From: Cheilinus undulatus
Taxonomy: Eukaryota > Chordata > Actinopteri > Labriformes > Labridae
Assembly: GCF_018320785.1 (NCBI RefSeq)
Contig: NC_054872.1
Location: 24,696,769 to 24,760,768, forward strand
DNA: 64,000 bases
Direction of reading: 5' to 3'
Shown here: positions 13,424-25,376 of the stretch, piece after piece
Numbering within the stretch: the first letter of the stretch is position 1
Layout of the letters: each line of letters starts with the position of its first letter
Translations under genes and position numbers: made by a program
The notes under the pieces: generated by a model
What the model was told of the DNA's origin: nothing
Databases searched by the model: none
Seen by the model: only the letters and a program-made list of their open reading frames with translations

Positions 13424-15899
13424 GTGTCTTAAATTTACACTTCTCTCCCTTCAGAAATTGTCATCTGGACCTAATATGAAGGAAGGATAACTTTCAAAAT
13501 GTCTGCCCGTCTGTACACTTTGGAGAAAAGCAATTAAGTATAACAACAGCACATAAATCTCACCTTTTGGGACAGCAGAGCTAACGTTTATCTAAGATGC
13601 TAACACTAGAAAGCAGAACAAACAGACTGAATATTAAAACTCTTTTCTTAGTTAAAACTTTGCAAAGTCTTCATTTATCACAGTATCCAAATCCTGTTTT
13701 ATTCCCGAGCTTATAACCATATATGTTCTTAAGAATGACTGATTTATTAACATTATCAATATTTCTGGGCCCACTGACATAATATTAAACAGAGAGCATT
13801 ACACCTGAGCTAGACATCAATTTAAGAACGCAGATACAAAAAGAGCACAGATAATGATTTCTGAGGGACATTACCACTAAATATTTACAACCAGAAGAAT
13901 TATGAAAGAAAAGAAGTATAAAATTCAGAAAGCCATTTTTATTTTACTGTTATCATTATTTTAACCCGTTAATGTCTTTCTCTAACACAGAGCTCTGACA
14001 TTGTTTATTCAAATATCCTGTCATTGTTAAATTGGCTTTTTATTTGTACTTCTAGGGCAAAATTAATGTTTTGTTTTTATGATTAGAATGATTTATAAAG
14101 TTACAGCAACACAAGGGCAACTGTCAAAGTGAGACACCTGGGCAGGTGTGTGGGACTTTGTCTCTTTCATGGATAAACTGAAAGACTCTTAGGCTATTTT
14201 GAAATTATCATGTTTTCCCACTTTTTTACAAAACAAAATATTTTTGGATTCCATAATCAATTTGTATTGGATTGAATCAAATTGGTCTGTATTTTGATAA
14301 ATTGTCAGTCATTATGTCTGAAAACATTTTTAAAGCCATAGTTCCTGATGTTAGGTGGACAGTCTTTGAACAGTAAATATATTGTATTGTACCATTTGTT
14401 GCGTCATGTCATGTTGTATGGTAGGTATGTTGTATCATACAGTAATAAGTAACAGGTAAAAAATAAACCCATGGTTTTACAATGATACTATACTGTGCTA
14501 ACTCCTCTTATTTACAAACTCAACAGCAGCTTGGTTTCAAACTTCACATTCATATTTGTGGTTATCAGCAGTGATTTGGGAGGTTTCAAGGAACAAGACT
14601 TTTAAAGCTTCAAATTTAATGTACCTGAAGTTTGTTTATTAAAATTTACCCATTTATAATTGATTTACTTTTTACACACATCCCTCATCTCTTTCTGTAT
14701 ATTCCTGTTTATTCCCTATGCACTCAGATCAGCTTTAATGTATTTAATGTATGCCTTGTTTAGACTGTAACCCTGAGAACCAAAGAGAGTGCTGAAACAT
14801 AGGCAATAAAGAAGTCACCAACCAAATTAAATCAAGTGAGAAATGACTTTCTTGCTGACTTAACCCTGTCAAATGCTTAGATCAGCAAGATATAAGGGTG
14901 GATGTAAAGCTGCCTTATCTACAGAGAAAACAAGGGTGGAGGGAAAATGTCAACATGACATGCACATACAGCACTTGAACCCTAACAGTGAATGGCTGTC
15001 TTCAAATCTCTGTAAAGGATGGGAGACCTTTATAAGAAGGAGAAAAAATCAGGTGGTTAATCTGAGGTTAATATGATTTTTTACTTTGATTTTTATCTGC
15101 CATTTGAAAATGTCTGTGGGGGTTCCAGTATTGATGCACCATTATTTTTTACTGGAAAGTCTCATGCATCAAACAGTATTAAATGACCACGAAGAGTTAC
15201 ATCATCTTGGAATTCCCATCATCAAATCAAAAGATTTGGGGAGTTAAAAGGCATATTTCTGTTTTTACTATCTAGTTTCACTATTATCATCAGTGTTTGG
15301 CTGATAGCAGACACCATTTTGATTCAGATATAGAGCTCTTTATCTCACTGCACATAACCTGCTCAGAACCAAATGTCATTTGAACAAAGCACAGACTAAC
15401 TATCTGATTATATTGAAGCATTTAGTCACAAAAGACCAGATTTTTCCCCAGCAATGCGGGGCTTAAATTCTTCATCTGGCAAAGGACTCAAACTGCCTCC
15501 ATGTGGATATCAAATGATGTATTTGCATATGTCTTACATGAACCGCTCACAACCTATATGTCAGTATCTGGGATTACGTAGGTATGCTTAATGGTATTAT
15601 CATTTATTTATTCTTTTTTAATGTTGATGGTTAACCCACATTTAAGGATATGTTCCAAATTTTTCCATTTGTATTTATGTCTTCCTTAAGCTTTACACTT
15701 TGTAACTTGAGTTTAGGGCTTTCAAGCTAGCTAGTGGATGCTTTCAATGCATTTTCCTGCCTCTTTCCTTCTGTTCCTTCTCTTACACTTTTCTCCTGGA
15801 GTTTTAATACTCTACATTATTTCCTAGATTTGATGAAAGTCCAAACTTTAAGAATGTGTACTTGGCATCATACAAAACCAAATGTTAAGTCTTTTTAAA
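13424..15899. other. Intergenic DNA, no supported gene
   Basis: AT-rich sequence without recognisable exons, RNA genes or transposon ends. The single 67-codon open frame (14,873-15,076, +) has no recognisable features. Confidence 0.45.
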
Positions 15900-16030
15900 G
15901 GCTTTAATCATGACTTTATTTAGATGAGTTGGAAACAGGGGTGACAGATAGTGCACAAGAAAGGAGCCACAGGCTGCATTTGAACCCGGGCTGCCCACAT
16001 TAAGGACAACAGACAACAACCTCTGCAAAA
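15900..16030 (-). repeat. tRNA-derived SINE fragment, minus strand
   Basis: On the minus strand the segment contains a B-box-like GGTTCAAATGC followed by AGCCTGTGGCTCCTTTCTTG and CACCCCTGTTTCC. The same order of blocks occurs in the SINE at 55,466-55,655 (GGTTTGAATC, GGCCTGTGGCACTTTC, CCCTGTTTCC). The two are diverged members of one SINE family. Confidence 0.55.
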
Positions 16031-19000
16031 TGGGACAGGTGGACATAACTGCTATGTACCCCTTTTGTTATTTTATCTACTCATTCAAAATATTTGCCAG
16101 TCAGTTCTGTTTACAAGAAAGATTAAGTATGCACAATAAAGCCATTGTAAAGAACTTCTTGTCTATAATGGTCTAAAGTTGAAACTGCATGGTTTTTCAA
16201 TCAGGTCCGGAATGGTGTTTCTTCAGTAAAGCCATGGAGTAGAAAATATTTTTCTAACATATTTCTTATTATTTTGGACTAATTTAGCTTTCAAACAGGT
16301 TAAATACCCGTGCGAAAGCTCAGCAGCAGGTAAATGACTGCTTTCATGATTCAATGATAAACATTTCGATGGACACACTATAGAAAGCTGTATGCTGTCG
16401 TACTGAAATCACTGTAGTATTTTCAGTCACAGCCACTAAACATACACAATATAGCCCATTTAATAGACTTAGTATTTATCTATTAGCACATTTCTGAGTG
16501 AGTTATCTTTCAATTAAGTAAATAAAAGTAAGTCATGTGCATACATTTTAGACATACGGGTTGCTAGGGATTCATCACAACCCACAAACCGGGGCTGGGG
16601 GAGCTCTATATGTCGGCATGTGTTGCTCAGCAGCTAAGGTCAAGCTCAATGGCATCTCTTTTGTCCGGGCCTTTTTACCTCTGGCAATACGCCTGGAGAC
16701 TGCTGTCAGTTTTCAGGCCCTTAGGACATCCATAACATGACAGGAGCAAACCTACTACCTGCCTGGCTCTGCTCGGTTGCCACATTCATGCCATAATCCA
16801 CCTTAAACATGGGGACTTCATTTTTTTCAAGACCATTTTCTATATCCCAGTGATGTGACGTGTTCTGGATGTTGATGAGTCATATTAACTGATTTTTCTC
16901 TTCTTTTGAGTTCCCTGGCTGATGCACCTGATGTACTCTCCTTCCTGGTTTAAAAGATAGGACTTATAATGGTTGTTTGTGGAAGAGGGCTTCACCAAGG
17001 GCTCTGACAGCACATGGGGATTAGGGTTCCTTTGTTTTGAGTCTGGGCTACTCTGTGGTCAGATGGCTTCTGTTTTATTGTGTTAAGCATGTTTGTCCAG
17101 TTCATATCCTATTTTGGTAAACCTATTTTAAAGGACATAAAGCTAATATTCTCTAACAAATCTAATTGTTTGCTTTTTAAAAGCTCCCATGAGTAGTTTT
17201 TGTCCTTGTAAGAAAGAGCCAGAAATATTTTATTATTTGATATCTCGTAAGGAGCAATAAAAAATAAGATCACCAGCATAAAGACTGACTTGTTTAGAAA
17301 TTTTCTGAACCTGAGGTCACTACTGGGAGTCGGACAAAGTGATTACCCTGCTGCACAAACAACAAAGAACAATATATTTGACATTTAAAAAAAATCAGGA
17401 TGGGTTAAAATAATCACAACTCACACATGCACAGGACAAAATCAGCAAAGGTGTAAGACGCACTGTTTGTCCACAGAGGGCGCCAGAAACAACACTAATA
17501 CAGATGCCCTCACAGGAGCTTAAAAGGAACCCTAAGACAAGATAAGTTCATCTTGGTGGATAGGTTTTTGTATCTCTTATATGAATATATAACACACAAC
17601 TCACTGGAAATTGACTGCATTTTTTAAAAAAATAAAGAAAGAAAGAAAGAAATTATGAACTCACCAGGAGGCCGGATGTTTTAGTTCACTCGATAGCATG
17701 ACATAAGGCTTTAGCAGCGCTCTGCATGGACTAAGTCTATGCCTAGAGTCTCAGAGATCACCTGAACACTCTCTTTCTTCATGTCACATTTCAGGTGCCC
17801 ACCTGGAAAGACTGCCTCAAGTTGAGCCGAAACAGTTGAGGACCCGTCAATGACACCTCAGCGCCACCAGCAACGCTCAACCTACCCGATGACCTGGAGG
17901 ATGGCCATCAGGAGGCCGGAACAGTGCAGGACCAAGGTCAACGTGGCAAGTGCCTAACCAGCATATGCTCCCATACCTGACCTGACCCGACGTGACTATA
18001 TTCACTTTGACCAACACTTTATGATTTTCTCATCACTAACAATGCAATCATGTTCACAATATAAAGATTTAATGGGAAACTAATTCATAGAAACAGTATG
18101 GGCAGAGGACCCCCCAAGCCCTATGATGTCTCACTACCAAGAGTGCAGTGTGGACTAAAACATGGGGGTGTCCTGGGGAATTAATCTTATTCAGAACCTT
18201 CTCAAAATGCAGATATCTAGTTAGTTTCTTATTCGGTGAACATATAAAAGATACAAATATCAATCCAATATGGTGAATTTGTCTGATCATGGAAGGCTCC
18301 TTATAAAGCTATTTATTAACTTAAAACCAAGCGGCAACCTCCAGTCCTGAAAAATAAAGCCAATGCGGGAGTGCAAAAAATGCAATACCGCGAGTGTCCG
18401 CTTGAGGCAGGCTGCAGGAACACCGGAAGCTCTGTCTGGACAGCGGTTAAACAGCTGATTTTTACACTAGAAATAAACTGGTTTACAGCCTGGTTCAAAA
18501 TACCAAACCTGTCTCATTAGCTAGTGTCTTATTGTGCTCTCACAGTACGGGGGGGTGAATTTTTTTGTACCACGATTTTTGGATTATATTTAGGATAAAC
18601 CACACTTCAAGCTGATTGGCACATCTCATTTCATTAACAGATAGCACGACAGGCAGAGGCTACGTTTTTGTCAACCAGAATGCTAGCTAGCTAGCTGACA
18701 GGAAGTTACACTTAGTAGGCGGGCCGTATTGTTTATCCAAAGTTCGGTTAAGACCGCGATTTCAATATGGAAGCCTGCGTGGATTGGCTTCAAGAGCAGT
18801 TTGAGCGCACCTATTGTAAGCAGACAGCTGACGTCACACGGGTTCGTCCAATTCTTTCTACAGTCTATGCTTAAAACCTACACTCTCTTTTTTTTTTGCT
18901 TTTGTTTGGTTCATGACAAAAAGAAGACTTTATATGGTACCATGGTCTCAGGGTTTCATTAGCATCTGTATCTTGGCATTCAACAAAGAATTTTCTTCTG

Positions 19001-20745
19001 CTTTTTAATAACTAGCAGTGACAGGTAAATGTGATAACGCTGATCTTAAAATACCGTATAAAGGTAAGGAAAACATGAAGAACGCTCTTAAATCGCCTCT
19101 GTCTTGGTGTGATTTGCCTGCAAGGCACCAATCTGAGAAAAGCCAACTTTTTCAATCTAAAAGAGGGCACTGCTCTAATGCATTGCAAATACAAATAGGT
19201 ATCGACCCACTGAGTGGAGCAGGGTGAGGAGGGAGAACGGGAGAGGAGGGAGGGGGGATGGGAGGATGATAAAGGTCACAGGAGGTGTGCGCTGCATTCG
19301 TTCATACCTTTTGTCAAAGAGTCAAACACACGTCCCGTACTTAACCATATTAGTGTGGAGCAGAGAGGACGGAGAGGGACGGGATGCCACAGGACACACT
19401 TCTCTCTCTTAATGCAGACAAACTGTTCCCCAAGCCCAAGGACAGCCATTACCTGAGGGGGGAGAGAGAGGCAGCATGTGTGTTAGGGGAAGAGATGCTT
19501 ATACTGGCGCTGATCTTGAAAGGGCCTGGCCGATCGATGGCATTAAGCTCCCTGCGAAAGAGAGAAATCAATATGTTTTTAAAGGCGAAGCAGGCTGCAT
19601 GTGGTGTATGCGTGTGGGCTTCATTGATACCGCCAGACGTGTTCAGAGAGAAGCTGCTACTGAAAAAAAATAAGATCACATTTCGAGGTCAAGTGGTTTC
19701 GTTTCCAATCCTTATCTACAAAATCATGACACTTGTGAGAGATATGGACATTAAAAAATGTGCTTGTGTTTGTGTGGTGTGTCCAAGCCTGGGTTCCCAT
19801 TATTCACATCAGAAAACCGGTCAGCGTTTGAGCAGCGCAAATGACAAACTGACAGAGAAAATCAATAGATTTCAAACGGAGAAAGTTGTGCAGACACTGT
19901 GAGCTCTGATGAGTTAAATTAAGATTAGAAATAAAGAAAAACAAAGAAGCAGAACGACCTCTGACTCTTTAAGAAAATTAATTGCTTGTTTAAAGACACT
20001 GCATTGCAATCGGTCTTACAGTTACTGACAGGAATTGCCTATAGAGGTTCACCACAAGGAGATGGAGTGGGAAGGAGGTCAACAACAGCAAAAGCAACAA
20101 GAGAGACAGAGGGAAAACAAAGACAGAGGAGGCAATTTAATATCCATCAATCGTCAAAACACTGCTAATCAATACCAAAGACACCCACTCTTCAGCACTT
20201 TCTACTTCTCTCATCCCACTCGTGCCTTTATTTCTCTCTGTCTATTTCTATCTCTCTCTCATACACTCACAGTGATAATTTACTCTTGACTTGGCATCTG
20301 GGACAGGGAGAGTGATCCAGTAGAGGCAGAAGAGAAGAAAAAATCCACACATATCTGACACAGTGTCCTCAGCGTACCTGCACTGACACTAACACACACG
20401 AGTGTAGCTGTTAAATAAATCAGTGTGAGAGAGAGAAAAGAAACATAGCAGTGAATGAGGCAAAAAGGAGGACAAACTCAGGCAGGCAGGCAGGAGCGCT
20501 GAGGGTATAGACATAGTAACATTGAGATTATGACTTTTACCTTACAGGTATATGGCTGGCAACCACATGAAGCTGTGGAACTTCTGACATAAAACAAAAC
20601 TAAACTTAATTAAAACCCTTTATACAAAAACAGATAAAAAAAGAGTCAAATATGAGTGGATGCATTGGTTTTTGCTTCATGTGCTTGAGAAACATTCAGC
20701 TAACTAATGGTATGAACTGGATGAAATTTGAGAAAAGAACCCAGT
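16031..20745. other. Intergenic DNA, no supported gene
   Basis: No gene is supported. Bases 16,560-16,800 and 17,780-17,960 are more GC-rich than their surroundings but show no usable exon. An AAAG microsatellite lies at 17,630-17,651. The 172-codon frame at 19,384-19,902 (+) is the longest here; it lacks a recognisable domain and contains a Cys/Val stretch from a GT-rich tract, so I do not call it a gene. Confidence 0.45.
18700..18870. repeat. Interspersed repeat fragment with CRE palindrome
   Basis: The segment with TTTCAATATGGAAGCCTGCG, TGACGTCA (18,829-18,836) and TTCTACAGTCTATG resembles a non-autonomous repeat end common in teleost genomes. No partner end was identified. The palindromic CRE is part of the repeat, so it may not be a real regulatory site. 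Confidence 0.35.
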
Positions 20746-20759
20746 CTGCCCTCTAGTGG
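20746..20759 (-). promoter_or_regulatory. Candidate CTCF motif
   Basis: CTGCCCTCTAGTGG on the + strand, i.e. CCACTAGAGGGCAG on the minus strand. It matches every position of the vertebrate CTCF core consensus. It is a motif match only; occupancy is not shown. Confidence 0.4.
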
Positions 20760-20809
20760 TCTCAAGGGGTACAAAGAGTAGAATGCATCACAAGCATTAT
20801 ACACTGTAA

Positions 20810-21060
20810 AGAACTGGTTCTCAACCTTTTTTCCTTTGAGCGCCCCCGACTTGCATCTAAGAAAATGTTACCCGCCATCCCCAAGACTATTGTATGAATT
20901 ATTTATAAGTGTTATATCGTGCTTTTAGTTAATATGGGTGCAAATCTCATTTTAACAACCTCACTTCAGACAGAACCTCGTGCCCCCCTGAAATCTCTGG
21001 CGCACCCCCTAAGGAGGTCTTGGACCCCAGGTTTGAGACCAATGCTGTAAATTATATTAA
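20810..21060. repeat. Interspersed repeat (palindromic ends)
   Basis: The left end has CTGGTTCTCAACC and the right end GGTTTGAGACCAATGCTG, which are roughly inverted. The body is C-rich and lacks coding capacity. Similar 'two-way' short elements are frequent in fish genomes. Family unknown. Confidence 0.35.
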
Positions 21061-21129
21061 GTATATTAAAATAAGCATTGAGCTTGAGTACAGTTAAGTC
21101 AAAAAGTGCTTTGCAATGTAGCTTGGTTA

Positions 21130-21185
21130 CTTACAACACAATACAAGAACTTTGTTCATCCCAGAAGGGAAATTCACTAAGATAT
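21130..21185. repeat. Possible LINE 3'-tail fragment
   Basis: ACTTTGTTCATCCCAGAAGG followed by GAAATTCACT resembles the 3' end of teleost non-LTR elements (consensus-like ACTTTATTGATCCC..AAGG.GAAATTC). Nothing upstream is alignable by eye. Confidence 0.3.
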
Positions 21186-21661
21186 TAATATATCTTACTA
21201 TCTTAGATATTAATTCTAATACTTCGTGTTACTATAAATATTTATACCTTTACCAGTTTAAATAAACACATTTTTTGGAACTCTGAGGTCAGATGCAAGA
21301 TAAGATGAAGATGAAAGAAATAAAATAATTTTTACAAGTCCTTGAAAAATTGCCCACAGTGGAAAAACAGTGGAAAAAAATATGATTGTATGTTTTTTTT
21401 TTAGATTCAACAGTCATATATTAAGATGAAAACAAATTCAGAATGTCAGAGTTTAAAAAGTCATTAATTCATTAGAAAAAAATTGAAATTTATGAGTTTA
21501 AAAAGTCCTGAATTTTGACATTAGAAAATAATTAAAAAAAACTTTTTAAAATCATAAATTTACAACAGTGTAGATTCAAAAATTTACAACCAAACTGAAA
21601 ACAGAATTAACAGTATTTTTACCTTCATAATCTAAATAATTATAAAGTTTTTGTTTGTGTA

Positions 21662-22201
21662 CAGTGCTTAACAAATTTATTAGACCACTCTAACCCTAAC
21701 CAAAGTGAGGTTTATGCCACAGCTGCCCTAAATTAACAGCATTGGTAATTACCAAAATCATTTTTTATGTTTCTGCAATGGTTAATACACCAATATGTAG
21801 AAGCTCTTTAACCCAAATGATATTTTTAATGCTAAAATAGAATTATTATTGTTATCCATGAGTTTTCAAATTTACTGATTTACAAAAAATTTAAAAAAAA
21901 ATAGTAAAGCACATTAATATTTCTTGATTAATATGTCAAATTATAGTTATTTACTTGCATTCCTGAACAGAAAAATTAGTTTTAGTGGTTGAATGTTATG
22001 CTCGATTAATTTCTGACTTCTCAGAGAAGCCCAGTGAGCCGGCTCAAATTTGAGTGAATTCAATTTGAAATCCCTCATTCCTGTTCAAAATGGTAAAACG
22101 TGGAGAGCTCACTGAAAATGAAAAGCATTAAAGCACTTCATGATGCTGGATGGTCTTTGAGACAAATATGACAGATGGTCTAATAAATTTGTTAAGCACT
22201 G
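21662..22201 (+). mobile_element. Tc1-like deletion derivative with perfect TIRs
   Basis: The element is bounded by TA dinucleotides (21,660-21,661 and 22,202-22,203). It has perfectly inverted ends of at least 24 bp, beginning CAGTGCTTAACAAATTTATT. Near its right end, from 22,091, lies the start of a Tc1/mariner-type transposase: the reading starts MVKRGELTENEK and, after a one-base frameshift, continues KALHDAGWSLRQI, a helix-turn-helix-like region. The rest of the transposase, including all DDE residues, is missing. This is a 540-bp internally deleted, non-autonomous copy; the unaltered ends suggest fairly recent insertion. Confidence 0.8.
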
Positions 22202-22324
22202 TAAATTTACAACAAAAAATATAGCTTTTCTCATAGGTTAAATACTTTTTTAAACTTGAGATTTAAAGTTTTTTTCTTGAAAACTAACAGATGTTTCATT
22301 TCTTTTGTGTTTGTTTTTTTTTTA

Positions 22325-22765
22325 AACGCTATGAAAAAACCATGGAACATTACGAGACAGAGATGTTTTAAAGCTAAATGCAAAGCCGGAACTACACTCT
22401 AGACATGGCTGCTGCACTGTGTCACTCCACCCAGTGGTTTACTCAAGAAATAGTTCAGAGTATTCGCTTCATGTGTCGTAATGTTACAAAATTATACATT
22501 ATCATTTCATAGTGCGGTGAATGTACAGGTCACAACTTGTCCACGAGAGCGTTTTGGAGTTGTTTGATTGTGTGTTTGATGAGTTTGATGAGGGAAAGCC
22601 AAAATACCGTCTGCTTACATTGAGGTAGCACAGCAGGTCCGAACTCGGCAGTGCCGATCTAAAAATAGCTTGCACCGACAACTAAAGGTATCGAACCCGT
22701 TACTAAGACTATAGGAATTATGGCAATGGGCCAATTTGCCAAAATGTTGAAGTATCCCTTTAATA
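22325..22765. repeat. Repeat with inverted internal segment, copy 1
   Basis: Two arms, CGCTATGAAA...AACATTACGA (22,328-22,355) and TCGTAATGTT...TTTCATAGTGCG (22,478-22,518), are inverted relative to each other and enclose about 120 bp. After the second arm comes GTGAATGTACAGGTCACAAC and about 240 bp more, ending in GATACTTCAACATTTTGG-like sequence (minus strand) at a TTAA. A second copy lies at 58,820-59,070, in which the enclosed segment has the opposite orientation. No coding capacity. Confidence 0.6.
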
Positions 22766-22894
22766 AGTGGTTGGTGAATAACAATCTATCGATTGATTGT
22801 TTTCATAGATAACGTCTCTAACTGAGCAAATGTGTCTCTTACATCAAAAACAATAATCGACCAGAAATATCAGCAAAAGAACCAACACCTGTGG

Positions 22895-23040
22895 ATGAAC
22901 ACTGTCAAGTAACTCCATCATTAAAAACCAGTCCCTTCAGAATGGAGTGAAAATTACATTTTAGGAGTTGAAATCAACTCTGAAATGTTCAACTCTAAGA
23001 AAAACCCACAAGTACATGAAATACTACTACAGCACTCTGA
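22895..23040. repeat. Interspersed repeat, related copy at 42,840
   Basis: The blocks CAGAATGGAGTGAAAATTACA and CTCTGAAATGTTCAACTCTAA recur in similar form and spacing at 42,865-42,950 (CAGAATGGAGTCAGAATTACA; CACTGAAATGTTTAACACTGA). It is noncoding and the family is unknown. Confidence 0.45.
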
Positions 23041-23269
23041 GTAAATAAACGTAGTCACGTCCCATCTCTGCTTTTGGGTTCTGACCCACTAATTGAGAAC
23101 CATTGCTCTAAGCTATTGGTTTCCCACGTGAAGTCCCCCACAGAACTGGCTGGGCCCCTGACAAACCCAGAGAAAGGGCCCTTCCCAGTTATGATTTATT
23201 TATGGTATCATTGCATTTGTGTTGGATCAATCACCAGTGCAAGCATCCTGGCTGACAGTTACCTCATTT

Positions 23270-24620
23270 AGGACCTTAAAAGTGTGTCTGACTTTTATGG
23301 GGTTCTGACATTGAAATGATTTATTCATGCTAATTTTTAACTCATTATCACCAATTTTTCCACCCATTTTGCCTCTTTTTTTACCACTTGTAAGCATGTT
23401 TGCCTCTTTTTTCCCCATTTTCCTGTTTTTGCAGTTTTACCACTTCTTTGCCACTTTCAACCCAATATTTTCCACCTGTTGCCCATTTTTGCCACTTTTA
23501 ACCCTTTTGTGCCACTTTTTGCCCTTTGTAACACCCTTCAGCCTAACCCACCTTTGCACTGTTTTTCCTTCTTTGACACTTCTTTGCCACTGTTAACACA
23601 GTTATCCATTTCTTGCCCATATTTGTTTCTTCTGTTTACTGTAGAAACCACACAAAAAACTCTTAATACTCCTATAGTTACCAATAAAGGAACATAAATC
23701 AGCAGTGATCCAGCCCCTTCTTCAAGCACCACCAGACTTCTGACTGACTCTCCACAGTGATTTGAACAATCCTATCAACATAAGAGTTCACTATTTTTCA
23801 ACCTATGATTGCCTTTTAAATCCATTTTGCCATTTTTGTCCCTTTTTTTTAACAAGTTTTGCTATTTTTTTTTTACCCATTTTCCTACTTTTAGCCCTTG
23901 TAGTCCACTTTTCACCCAATTTTGCCACTTAATTGCAATTTTTAAATCCCTTTTTAAAACTTTTCAAACTGTTTTGCCACTTTAAATCCATTTTTGCCAC
24001 TCTCAACCTTTTGTAACACTTTTTGCCGGTTTTAACCCTCAAACCCACTTTTGCACTTGTTTACCCCTCTTTTCCATGTGTTATCCATTCTTGCCCTATT
24101 GAGCCCTATCTTACAACTTCTATGCCACTGTTAACCCTTCTGTACACTTCTTGCCCACTTTTACCACTTATTTTGCCACTTTAAACACACTTTTGTACCT
24201 CTACCAATTACTCAATTCTCTTTCATTACAGTTTCTCAGTTACTTCTACTTTGTTTTCTGCATCCTGAGCTTTGTGCACTTATAGGCTTTACTATGAAGT
24301 CTACTACTACTCTCCCAATGGTTTAGTTCAGTGTGCCCAAACACTTTGTCAATGAAAAAGTAATTCTGTTTTAAGAAGAAGAGTTTTACATTTAAAAGAA
24401 AAAAAAGGATATATTGTACAACAACAAATACATTTCATTTTTATTGCTTAAACACGAGTGGTTATCATACAGGTTAAAATTAAATATGATTATCACAGTT
24501 TAATTTTACTATGGACCATGACCTCCACTGGCCTTCCAGCCTGGGGGGCCATGGAGGTAAGTCTCCTCTCCCCTTTATCCCCCTTATTTTTTTGGCCTTG
24601 CCCCTAAGGGTGCGTGAGCT
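23270..24620 (+). repeat. Repeat element with internal degenerate minisatellite, copy 1
   Basis: Bases 23,330-24,190 are a long degenerate tandem array based on TTTTGCCACTTTTAACCC (about 18-22 bp units). Flanking sequence on the left (AAAAGTGT..GGTTCTGACATTGAAATG..ATTCATGC) and on the right (GGGGGCCATGGAGG, CCCCTTTATCCC) recurs, inverted, around the array at 34,125-34,955. The array therefore belongs to a transposable unit rather than being a locus-specific satellite. Open frames in it (23,327-23,697) are low complexity. Confidence 0.7.
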
Positions 24621-24699
24621 TGAATACTTTAACATGAACCTGTGTGAAAATAGCCAATAAGTTTTACTGCTCAAAAGGATCAGGGCAATTATTAAGCTT

Positions 24700-25100
24700 C
24701 ACTTTCAATTCATGTTATAATCAGTTCATAAAACTCTAATCTAGGACAGCACTGTAGACCTTATTTCGTGTTGGCACTGTGGATACTATCAGGCATGTTA
24801 GAGGTTGTGTATGAGCTATTTCATCATAGGTTTGTACATCTTTTATTAAACGTGCCTTTCAGAAAAACTGAACTAAAAAGGGTAGACTACGTTCATGTGA
24901 CCTCACTGTTGTCTATCACACACTGTCAAGACTTTGACAAAAATAGCCTAGCCTGTAAGAATTAGCCTACAATTATACATAAACATGGTTATTACATCAA
25001 ATGTCATCATAGGGGCGGTAAATTGGCGTTTGTACAGACAAATAACCGCGATGTAGTAGTATTAGCCACTTGTAGTAAAAGAGAGAAATCCTCCACTCAG
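24700..25100. other. Upstream flank of the BTG-family gene
   Basis: AT-rich sequence with no recognised repeat or exon. GC content rises from about 25,100 on, into the putative promoter. Confidence 0.4.
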
Positions 25101-25119
25101 CTGTTTACCTTGACTGCCC

Positions 25120-25265
25120 ATATTTGGACTGGGCGGGGTTGTCGCTCGTAGGGAGCCAGTCAGCTCTTGCTCAGGGCGCTGAGTAAAGGAAGTGAGTCAC
25201 GCTGACGGTAATGTTACGTCTCTGTTGCAGCAACGACTAGAGAAGCACAGAGAACAAGGAAGCAA
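25120..25265 (+). promoter_or_regulatory. Putative promoter with GC box and ETS/AP-1 composite
   Basis: A GC box GGGCGGGG at 25,131-25,138 is followed by an ETS site AGGAAGT (25,187-25,193) that abuts an AP-1 site TGAGTCA (25,193-25,199). CpG dinucleotides are much denser here than in the surrounding AT-rich DNA, and no TATA box is evident. The region lies directly upstream of a candidate non-coding first exon ending in a good splice donor at 25,377. Its assignment to the BTG-family gene 5 kb downstream is an inference from position and strand. Confidence 0.5.
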
Positions 25266-25376
25266 CATGTGCTGACCATAATAACTCCAACACATCAGCG
25301 CAGGCAGGCACGTCGCCACGAGACGGGACACAACGAGCCGAGGACAATCACCGACGGGACAGATATATTTTTAGCA
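25200..25376 (+). other. Candidate non-coding first exon (5' UTR) of BTG-family gene
   Basis: A CpG-rich segment without a sustained open frame ends in A|GTGAGT, a strong donor, at 25,377. BTG3/BTG4-type genes commonly have a non-coding first exon and start translation just after the first intron. Here the ATG at 30,420 is only five bases after the acceptor at 30,414, so an upstream exon must exist. The transcription start is not determined; 25,200 is approximate. Other exons in the 5-kb intron are possible. Confidence 0.45.

Noticed and set aside
19384..19902. 172-codon open frame on the + strand
   Set aside because: No recognisable domain, Cys/Val-rich GT-tract translation in the middle, other frames open over the same DNA, and no splice or promoter context. 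It is most likely a chance frame.
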